Shown here one piece after another: positions 9,299 to 15,802 of a stretch of DNA of 64,000 nucleotides. The stretch is from the NCBI GenBank assembly GCA_035559995.1, contig DATMAM010000032.1:123987-187986 (forward strand). Direction: 5' to 3'. Source of the DNA: DATMAM01 sp035559995. GTDB lineage: Bacteria > Desulfobacterota > Binatia > UBA9968. Position 1 is the stretch's first letter. Each line of letters starts with the position of its first letter. Both the position numbers and the translations under genes were made by a program. The notes below the pieces were generated by a model. It ran no database searches. It worked only from the letters and a program-made list of their open reading frames with translations, and was not told the origin of the DNA.

Positions 9299-10248
9299 TC
9301 ATTAATGCCGACGGCTACGGCTTTACCGCGGGGACGACGCGGGCGATCGAGGAGTGCATCGCTTTCGGGACGGTCTCGAGCATCTCGGTCAACGTCAATT
9401 TCGCGCACGCGGCTTCGCTGGCGGCGCTCGTCAAGCGCCACCCGGGTCTGTCGGTCGGCTGCCACGTCAATCCGATCGTCGGGCCGCCGCTGCTCGGCCC
9501 GGAGAAGGTGCCCACGCTGGTCAACGAAAAAGGCGAATTTCTTTATCGCGCCTTTGCGCGCCGTTTTCTGTCCGGGCTAATCCGGCTCGAAGAGCTGCGC
9601 GCGGAGATGACCGCTCAGATCGAAAAGACGCGGGAGCTCGCGGGAGAGGCGTTTTCCCATGTGGACTTCCACATGGGCCTGCATCGCTTGCCGACGCTCT
9701 ACCGGTTGTTTTTGGACGTGGCGGCCGCGTGCGATGTGAGGAGAACCCGGGCACACACCTATGTCGTGGGGATGGAAAGCCGTTTCCCGCGCTTGTGTCA
9801 TGCCGCGCACCTGATGAAGCGTCCCGCACGCGTCCCCAAATGGCTGTGGAACTACTGCTTGAAAGCGTGGGCGCTCAGCCGGGGGATGGCCCTGCCCGAC
9901 CGGCGCGTCGAGATAACGGGCATGGCAAGCCGCCCCGAGCGCATCACCGCGAGTCACTATAGCGCGATGCTGAAAAATCTGCCCGACGGCTTTAGCGAGT
10001 TCGTCGCTCACCCGGGCTACGTCGATGCGTCGTTGAAGCGGTGGTCTAAGTATCTCGAGCCCAGAGAGCAGGAGCTGCGGGTTCTTCTGAGCGCGGAGTT
10101 TCGCCAGGCTCTCGCGCGCTCCGATGTCCGCCTGGCGGGCTATCGGGATATTCCTGTCACGGCCCGCCTGCGGCGGGTTCCGCAGCCGCTTCGCCGGGAG
10201 CACGGGACGGCCAACGGGGCCGAAAGAGAAGCCTGGCGCGAGAGTTAG
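9286..10248 (+). CDS. ChbG/HpnK (YdjC)-family carbohydrate deacetylase-like protein, second copy
   Basis: A 320-residue paralogue of the protein at 5764-6630. I set the start at GTG 9286, which overlaps the previous stop region by 13 bases and begins the fold at once (RHLIINADGYGFTAG). The metal-ligand positions are Asp of INADGYGF, His of VGCHVNPIVG, and His residues in HVDFHMGLHRLPTLYRLF. It shares PEKVPTLV-type and FAHPGYVD-type segments with its paralogue but is clearly diverged, so the two probably act on different residues. It ends the first plus-strand run; the next gene is convergent and 62 bases away. Confidence 0.82.
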   Translation: MRHLIINADGYGFTAGTTRAIEECIAFGTVSSISVNVNFAHAASLAALVKRHPGLSVGCHVNPIVGPPLLGPEKVPTLVNEKGEFLYRAFARRFLSGLIRLEELRAEMTAQIEKTRELAGEAFSHVDFHMGLHRLPTLYRLFLDVAAACDVRRTRAHTYVVGMESRFPRLCHAAHLMKRPARVPKWLWNYCLKAWALSRGMALPDRRVEITGMASRPERITASHYSAMLKNLPDGFSEFVAHPGYVDASLKRWSKYLEPREQELRVLLSAEFRQALARSDVRLAGYRDIPVTARLRRVPQPLRREHGTANGAEREAWRES

Positions 10249-10310
10249 CGAAAGGGGAACAAGCGCGCTCTCGCCGATGGCACCGTGCCGCGTCGCGGGA
10301 ATAATCCGCC

Positions 10311-11684
10311 TCAGGGAGCGGCGGCGGCGGAAGGCTCGCCGGCTGGGCCGGCGCTTTTGCACGCCGCGGGGATGGCGCCGAACAGCGCCTCGATGGTGCG
10401 CGTCACCTCGACGGCGGCTCTCCGGGACTCGATCATGGCGCGCGCGATCCGCTGGTCCATCGGCCACGGCCAGAGCGGCTGGCTCGTCAAAGCCCCGTCG
10501 TGGTAGCGATAGCAAAGCCTCGCGCCCGCGTTGGAATTGAAGACGCTTCCGACGGAGCCAAGTTGCGGCCCTTGGACGATGGAGCTTTTCGCCCATTGCG
10601 ACTCGATCACCGACGGCGCGCCGCCGATAGCGGTAAGGCGCCGGGCGACGAGGCTCGCGGCGGTGCCGCGCTTGAGGTTGCTCAAGGTGAAGGCGCGTTT
10701 GGACCGGTGGCTTCCCGGCTCGATGTACACCGCGGTGTCGGCGATCTCAAAACCGTCGAGATCGGTGACGAAAACGGCCTGCCGCGAGTGAAACTGGTCG
10801 CTGGCCTGGACGTAGGCGATGCTTCCGAGGAGCTTGCTGCCGGCGCTTTTCGCGTTATCGGGAAGCCCGTCGACGGCGAAAATGCCGTAGGGTTGATTGA
10901 CGTTGCCGTCGACGTAGGTTCCGGCGCCACGGCCGGCCCAAGGTCTTCGGTGGTAGTCCATGAGCGTGTAGCTCTGCTTCATGCGCTCGCCGCTCCAGGT
11001 GCCGATGCAGTTTTCGCAGATCATCGAATAGTTGTTGTACGCCAACGAGTAGGTCATCTTCGGCCCGATGACGTGAGAGCCTTCCCAGCGCGCCCACATG
11101 CGGCGAATGGTGGTGTAGTTGCCGCGCTGCGAAGCCTCGACGATCTTTCTTGCGATGCCCCAACCGGCGACGTCCTCGAGCAGATTGTGATCGCCGTAAT
11201 GAATGCCAAAAATCGTATGATTGCCGTCGGCGGCGTCCCAGGCGACGACTCTGCGCACGATGTTGTGGCTCGATCTCTCGAGGGCGATCACGGTGCCGTC
11301 GCTGTCGTGAGCGTTAAAACCTTCGAGGACGAAGTAATCGTTCTGGCGCAGGCGCACGGGGTAAAAACGGCCCTGCCCATCGATCGTAACCTTGCCGTCG
11401 TTCATGGCTCTGATCGTGATCGGGGCGGAGGGCGCGCCGCTGAGTCTTTGCGGCGGGTTGATCATCGAATCGCGCCCCGTGTACTCGCCGTCGAGCAGGC
11501 AGAGCGTGTAGCCGGGGCGCGCGCGGCGCCAGAAATCGGCAATCTTGAACGGTTCCGAAGGCGAGGCGCCGCTGCCGGAGCCTGTCGGCGAGGCGAAATG
11601 CGTGCAGGCCGGGGCCGCGCTCGAGCGCGCGACTTGCGCCAGGACAAGCGCGAACGACAGGCACGCAATCAAAGATCTCGCCAT
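10311..11684 (-). CDS. Secreted right-handed parallel beta-helix protein (copy 1)
   Basis: A 457-residue exported protein. A Sec signal peptide (MARSLIACLSFALVLAQVAR, cleavage after SSA) is followed by CTHFASPTGSGSG, PFKIADF and LCLLDGEYTG. That opening is typical of DUF1565/pectate-lyase-like beta-helices. Short Asn/Asp-rich turns (NNYSMICEN, SSHNIVRRVVAWDAADGNH) mark helix rungs. The C-terminal block LCYRYHDGALTSQPLWPWPM...FGAIPAACKS is shared with the paralogues at 11745 and 15803. Such folds include polysaccharide lyases, epimerases and hydrolases, and its place in a glycan locus suggests action on the exported polymer; no catalytic residues can be assigned. It is last in the minus-strand operon, 60 bases after copy 2, with no clear Shine-Dalgarno. 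It is the most diverged of the three. Confidence 0.8.
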   Translation of the reverse strand: MARSLIACLSFALVLAQVARSSAAPACTHFASPTGSGSGASPSEPFKIADFWRRARPGYTLCLLDGEYTGRDSMINPPQRLSGAPSAPITIRAMNDGKVTIDGQGRFYPVRLRQNDYFVLEGFNAHDSDGTVIALERSSHNIVRRVVAWDAADGNHTIFGIHYGDHNLLEDVAGWGIARKIVEASQRGNYTTIRRMWARWEGSHVIGPKMTYSLAYNNYSMICENCIGTWSGERMKQSYTLMDYHRRPWAGRGAGTYVDGNVNQPYGIFAVDGLPDNAKSAGSKLLGSIAYVQASDQFHSRQAVFVTDLDGFEIADTAVYIEPGSHRSKRAFTLSNLKRGTAASLVARRLTAIGGAPSVIESQWAKSSIVQGPQLGSVGSVFNSNAGARLCYRYHDGALTSQPLWPWPMDQRIARAMIESRRAAVEVTRTIEALFGAIPAACKSAGPAGEPSAAAAP

Positions 11685-11744
11685 AGGCTATTCATACAAT
11701 ACGGGCGCGGACAGGGCCAGCAAGCTTGCCTGTTTGCCGCGACC

Positions 11745-13205
11745 TTACGGAGCCACAACCAGATTCGCCGGAGCGGAGGGAACCTCCGAAGCGGGCTGAG
11801 ACAGCGAGCTTAAAGCGGGCTCCGAGGACAGCGAGGCGACCGCCGCGCTTTTGCAATGGCTGGGAATCGTCCCAAACATGCTCTGGATGGTGGCGGTCAC
11901 ATCCACGGGAGCGCGGCCCGCTTGGGCGAGAGCGTCCTTGATTCTCTGGTTCATCGGCCACGGCCACAGGGGCTCGGAGGTGAGCGCCGCGTTCCTGTAG
12001 CGGTAGCAGAGATTGGCGCCGCTCGTCGTGGTGAAGACGTTGCCGACGGCGGCGAGCGTGGCGCCTTCCCTGATGTAGCTCTTTTCCCAGTCCGAACCGA
12101 AGTACGAGGCGGCGCCGCCGACACCCGTAAGGTGTCTCGCGACCAGGTTGGTGCCGACGGCTGTGGCCAGATTGTACAGGGCAAAGCGCCGTTTGCTCGC
12201 GTGGTAGCCGGCCTGGATGTAAACGGCGGTATTGGCAAGCTCAAAGGAATCCAGCTTGGTGACGAGCACCGCCTGGTTCGGCTGAAAGCGGTCGCTGGCG
12301 CGCACGTAAGCGAGGCTGCCGAGGATTTTGCTCCTGGCGTTACGGTCTTTACCCTCGCTGAAGCCATCGACGGCGAAGACGCCGTAGGGCTGATTGACGC
12401 TGTAGTTGGTGTACGTTCCTCCGCCGCTGCCGGTCCAGGGATTGCCGTAGTAGTCGAGCAGCGTGTAGCTCTCCTTCATGCGCTCGCCGCTCCAGGTGCC
12501 GATGCAGTTTTCGCAGACCATATAATAGTTGTTGTAGGCGAGCGTGTAGGTCATTTTCGGGCCGACCACGTGGGAGCCCTCCCAGCGCCCCCAGGCGCGC
12601 CGAATCGTGGTGTAATTTCCTCCCTGCGAGGAGGAAAAAATCTTCCGGCCGATTCCCCAGCCGGCGACATCCTCGAGAAGATTGTGACTGCTGGACGTGA
12701 TGCTGAAAACGCTGTAGTTGCCGTCGCGCGCATCCCAGGCGGCGACGCGGCGGACGATGTTGTTGTGCGACTGGGTGACGCTGAGGACGCTGGTCGCGCT
12801 ATTGCGCGCATTGAATCCCTGAAGAACGAAGTAATTGTTGTAGAGCAGCCGCACCGGCGTGCGCGTCCCCTGGCCGTGGATGGTGGCCTTGCCGTCGTTC
12901 AGCGCCCGGACCGTGATGCGCGCGCTCGCGGTGCCGCTCAGGTACTTGGGCGGGATGATCATCGACGCGGCGCCGGTGTATTGCCCGTCCAAAAGGCAGA
13001 GCGTCGCGCCGGGTCTGGCGACGGACCAGAAATTCGCGATCTTGAACGGCGCTGCGGCGGAAAGGCCGCTGCCCGTCCCGCCGGGCGAAGCATAGTGCGT
13101 GCAGGTCTGTGCCCCGGCGCGCCGGGTCGCGGCCAGGCAAAACACGGGGAGGAGCGCCAAAACGACAAGCGCCGTCTTTGCGGATAGCGTGCCTGAAGGT
13201 CGCAT
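11745..13205 (-). CDS. Secreted right-handed parallel beta-helix protein (copy 2)
   Basis: A 486-residue exported protein with an N-terminal hydrophobic signal (ALVVLALLPVFCLAATRRAG) and the same architecture as copies 1 and 3: CTHYASPGGTGSGLS, LCLLDGQYTG, IVRRVAAWDARDGN, ENCIGTWSGERMK, and the terminal LCYRYRNAALTSEPLWPWPM...FGTIPSHCKSA. The C-terminus, PSAPANLVVAP, reads like the first strand of a fibronectin type III domain that then stops. A 320-base stretch is almost identical in DNA to copy 3 (see repeats). The gene begins 15 bases after the FN3/LamG gene, with a GGGAG ribosome site in the gap, so the two are translated from one transcript. Function as lyase, epimerase or structural protein is unknown. 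Confidence 0.82.
   Translation of the reverse strand: MRPSGTLSAKTALVVLALLPVFCLAATRRAGAQTCTHYASPGGTGSGLSAAAPFKIANFWSVARPGATLCLLDGQYTGAASMIIPPKYLSGTASARITVRALNDGKATIHGQGTRTPVRLLYNNYFVLQGFNARNSATSVLSVTQSHNNIVRRVAAWDARDGNYSVFSITSSSHNLLEDVAGWGIGRKIFSSSQGGNYTTIRRAWGRWEGSHVVGPKMTYTLAYNNYYMVCENCIGTWSGERMKESYTLLDYYGNPWTGSGGGTYTNYSVNQPYGVFAVDGFSEGKDRNARSKILGSLAYVRASDRFQPNQAVLVTKLDSFELANTAVYIQAGYHASKRRFALYNLATAVGTNLVARHLTGVGGAASYFGSDWEKSYIREGATLAAVGNVFTTTSGANLCYRYRNAALTSEPLWPWPMNQRIKDALAQAGRAPVDVTATIQSMFGTIPSHCKSAAVASLSSEPALSSLSQPASEVPSAPANLVVAP
12301..12620. repeat. Gene-conversion block, copy A (within beta-helix gene 2)
   Basis: Aligning this stretch by eye with 16326-16645 gives 315 identical positions out of 320 and no gaps. 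The block covers the centre of the beta-helix (GSHVVGPKMTY through SKILGSLAYVRASD). Flanking sequence in the two genes is visibly more diverged. The encoded proteins differ by one Ser/Thr in this block. The sharp edges suggest recent gene conversion or recombination rather than simple common ancestry. Confidence 0.85.
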
Positions 13206-13220
13206 CGATTTCTCCCAAGA

Positions 13221-14687
13221 TCAGTAAAGAGCAAACGTGCCGAGTTTGGCGGCGGCGCGCGAGCCGATGTTGCTGCTCTGGAGCAAAGCGCCGCTTGCCG
13301 CGGACCAGCGCGACGGCGCGCTCCGGTCGCCTTCGTCGAGAATGGTCCAGCCGGCTAGGTCGCCGGCGCTGAAGTCGTCCCAGAGAAGCGTCGCCCCGCT
13401 CGCAAGATCCTCGACCAGCACATCGTCAAACGAGGCGCCCTCGTTGGCGCAGCTGTAAAGCGCGACGGTGCCGCCGTCGAAAGCCGTGTCCGTGACCTCG
13501 AAGATGACGCCGCCGTCGATGCGCACCTCGATGGCGCTTCCGCGGGCGACGATCTCGAGGAGGTAGGTTTGTCCCACCGCGTAAGGGACCGAATCGCGCG
13601 CAAGCTTCGTAAGCGCGCCGTTTACGCGCTTGACGAGCTCGCGCCCGGCGCTCTGCCGGCCCCAGGAGAGCCGGTAATAGTTGTCGCTATCCTGAAAGCG
13701 AAACATCACGCCGATAAAGTCGTCGTCGATCGATCTCAGCTTCAAGCTCAGCCGGTAATCTTTCCAGCTCCCCCTGGTGTAAAGCGCGTAGGTGCCGAGG
13801 GCTCGCGGATGCGCAGCGCCGATAGCGCTTTGCTGGCGCAGCTCTCCGGTTGCGGCCGACCAGGAGGAAGGTCCGAGGTTCTTCGTTTCGTCGATGACCG
13901 TCCAGCCGCCGAGGCTCCCGTCGTCGAAGTCGTGCGCCATGAGCGTGCTCCCCGATAAAAGATCTTCGACAAGGATATCGTCGAAGGCGCTGCCGGCATT
14001 TTGCTGCGAGTAGAGCGCGACCGTGCCTTCGGCTGGGCTCAAGCCGGCGAGAGAAAAAATCGGCGCGCCGTCGATTTTGACTGCGAGCCAGCTTTCGGCG
14101 GCGAAAATTTCCACGGCGTAGGTTTTTCCCGGTTCGTAGGCGGCGGCGTCCTGAGCCAGGACTTTGATGGCGCCGCCCGCCTTCTTTTCGAGACGGCGCG
14201 TGGCGGTTTGCGCATCCCACAAGAAGCGAAAGAAGTTTTCGCTGTCCCGATAGCCGAAGATGACGCCCATCGCGCCGGCGCCTTCCGAGCGCATGTTGAG
14301 CGCGAGACGGTAATTCCGCCACTTGCTCCCGAGAGGGGCGGCGCGCGCAGCGACGGCCGCGCCGCCGGCGGTCTTATCCGGCGCGTTTGCCGCCGCCGTG
14401 GCGCACGAGAGATTGGACGGGATTGACGTCCCGGCGGCATTAAAGGCGCGAACGCGGTAGCAATATCTGGCGCCCGCCGTAAGTCCGGAATCGGTGTACG
14501 AGAAGGCATTCGCGCCGACGGTTGCGATCTCCACGTAAGTTGCGCCGACAAGACGCTCGATCTTAAATCCGGATTCGACGTCGGAGGTGTCCTGCCACGC
14601 AAGCTTGAGGGTTGCCGCGGCGGACTTGCCGGCCGCCGCCGCAAGGCCGAGCGCGACAACGAGAGCTTTGCAGGCAAAGGAAAGCAT
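13221..14687 (-). CDS. Secreted FN3 plus LamG-like repeat protein
   Basis: About 488 residues, exported by a Sec signal peptide (KALVVALGLAAAAGKSAA). I prefer ATG 14687 because GGAGG lies 7 bases upstream; the GTG at 14691-14693 is almost on top of it. After the signal comes a fibronectin III-like domain (TLKLAWQDTSDVESGFKIER ... ARYCYRVRAFNAAG) that lacks the usual first strand. LamG/DUF1080-like modules follow: half a module (KWRNYRL to FDDILVEDL), a full one (DDGSLGGWTVIDE to FDDVLVEDL), then only the first half of a third, ending abruptly at LGTFALY. Such modules bind carbohydrate. It heads the operon that continues into beta-helix copies 2 and 1 and has a strong sigma-54 promoter. Confidence 0.78.
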   Translation of the reverse strand: MLSFACKALVVALGLAAAAGKSAAATLKLAWQDTSDVESGFKIERLVGATYVEIATVGANAFSYTDSGLTAGARYCYRVRAFNAAGTSIPSNLSCATAAANAPDKTAGGAAVAARAAPLGSKWRNYRLALNMRSEGAGAMGVIFGYRDSENFFRFLWDAQTATRRLEKKAGGAIKVLAQDAAAYEPGKTYAVEIFAAESWLAVKIDGAPIFSLAGLSPAEGTVALYSQQNAGSAFDDILVEDLLSGSTLMAHDFDDGSLGGWTVIDETKNLGPSSWSAATGELRQQSAIGAAHPRALGTYALYTRGSWKDYRLSLKLRSIDDDFIGVMFRFQDSDNYYRLSWGRQSAGRELVKRVNGALTKLARDSVPYAVGQTYLLEIVARGSAIEVRIDGGVIFEVTDTAFDGGTVALYSCANEGASFDDVLVEDLASGATLLWDDFSAGDLAGWTILDEGDRSAPSRWSAASGALLQSSNIGSRAAAKLGTFALY

Positions 14688-14751
14688 CGACACACCTCCG
14701 CAGCGAAAAGTTCTTTCTGTCTCAGAGCTGAAACGATTGCGGCGTTTTTGA

Positions 14752-14766
14752 GCAAGCGATGTGCCA
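14752..14766 (-). promoter_or_regulatory. Sigma-54 (RpoN) promoter for the FN3/LamG - beta-helix operon
   Basis: On the minus strand the sequence is TGGCACATCGCTTGC, an exact match to the -24/-12 consensus TGGCAY-N5-TTGC. The predicted start of transcription is about 12 bases downstream, leaving a leader of roughly 50 bases before ATG 14687, with no room for a riboswitch. The window encodes a sigma-54 activator at 61404-62951 that could act here. No upstream enhancer site was identified. Confidence 0.8.
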
Positions 14767-14849
14767 GAGATGAGATTTTGCGCCGCCGAAATCGGGCAAG
14801 CGGGGCCGCTGGCGGAACGGGATAAAAAATCTGGTACTCAGGCCGGTGA

Positions 14850-15668
14850 ATGAATCTCGCTTCACTGGGAGCGCTGCTGGCGACCGAGGATCGCGCGCGG
14901 CGTTTCCTTGTCGCGAGGTGTTGGGCAAATAGCGGCAGGCGTTTTTGCGTTCGTTGCGGCCACGGAAAAGTCTATCGCCTGGCAGAGAAGCGCTACCGCT
15001 GCGCTCGCTGCCGGTACACGTTTCAAGACTTTAGCCGGCGCTGGATTGGAAGGTTGAAGCTGAGCGCGCGCAAATGGCTACAGCTTCTCAAGCTTTTTGA
15101 GCTGGAGATTGCGGCGCCGGTCATCGCGCGCGAGGTCAAGATCAGTTATCCCACAGCGTTGAAGGCTGCGGGGCTGATTCGTCTGGCGATCGCTCACGAG
15201 AGCATCGGCGAAGGCAGCGGAAACGCGGCCGCGCCGGGCGCTCGCGGGAAAAAAGATAAAAGCGGCATCGCGGGAGAAGTTTTCGCGATTTCACAGACGG
15301 CGGGGCGAGTCCAGGTCTTGCCGCTCAGGGCCGTGAGCCCCGAGAGCGTTCTTCGAGACCAGATCAGGGTGGTGAAAACAGGCGCGGTTGGCTACACGGA
15401 TCGATTTTACGACTGCGATGCGCTGGCGTTTTACGTGCCGCGAGCGCTCTATGTCCGTTTTCGCAAGCGCTTTTCGAGCGGCCAGGTCTACGTCGACCGC
15501 CGCCACCGCTTCTGGAGCTACGCCAAGAGGCGCTTCGCGCGCCAGGCGGTATCGGCGCGAACTTTCCCGCTCCACCTAAAAGAGCTCGAGTTCCGCTACA
15601 ACCATCGCCACGAGCAGCTGTTCGATCGGCTGGTGCGCGCGGCGGTGCGGCTGGTGCCAGATCATTGA
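14850..15668 (+). CDS. IS1595-like transposase homologue, probably catalytically inactive
   Basis: A 272-residue protein. The N-terminus has a zinc ribbon (CVRCGHGK ... CARCRYTF), and the C-terminus matches the IS1595/ISXO2 tail (FWSYAKRRF, FPLHLKELEFRYNHRHEQLF). The middle keeps GYTDRFYDCDALAFY, which would hold the second catalytic Asp. However, the usual first motif (V-x-V-D-E) is absent, and the usual I-E before FWSYAKR reads RRHR here. I therefore think the DDE triad is broken. I found no convincing terminal inverted repeats around the gene. It may be a decayed insertion or a domesticated DNA-binding protein. It lies opposite to, and between, two minus-strand secreted-protein transcripts. 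Confidence 0.72.
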   Translation: MNLASLGALLATEDRARRFLVARCWANSGRRFCVRCGHGKVYRLAEKRYRCARCRYTFQDFSRRWIGRLKLSARKWLQLLKLFELEIAAPVIAREVKISYPTALKAAGLIRLAIAHESIGEGSGNAAAPGARGKKDKSGIAGEVFAISQTAGRVQVLPLRAVSPESVLRDQIRVVKTGAVGYTDRFYDCDALAFYVPRALYVRFRKRFSSGQVYVDRRHRFWSYAKRRFARQAVSARTFPLHLKELEFRYNHRHEQLFDRLVRAAVRLVPDH

Positions 15669-15680
15669 TTCGAGAAAAAG

Positions 15681-15703
15681 CGCCGGAAAATTTTTTTCCG
15701 GCG
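15681..15703. terminator. Bidirectional hairpin between convergent genes
   Basis: CGCCGGAAAA, a 3-base loop of T, then TTTTCCGGCG form a perfect 10-bp inverted repeat. It lies 13 bases after the transposase-like stop and about 100 bases beyond the end of the convergent beta-helix gene 3. The A and T runs are inside the stem, so it could terminate either strand. Confidence 0.65.
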
Positions 15704-15802
15704 GCGCCGCGCATGCGAACGACCCGGACGAAGACGCGGTTGTAGGCCTGTTCCTACACCGATGTCCGCAAGATCGCCGGCCGTCGCCCCGCTCGCCGCG
15801 CG

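Noticed and set aside
10500..13187. Long plus-strand frames opposite beta-helix genes 1 and 2
   Set aside because: They are shadows of the secreted proteins; they contain repetitive Val/Ala/Gly-rich sequence that reflects the reverse complement of the coding strand.
15741..15758. TGTAGG...CCTACA inverted repeat as an insertion-sequence end
   Set aside because: Only a 6-bp stem, with no matching copy on the other side of the IS1595-like gene.
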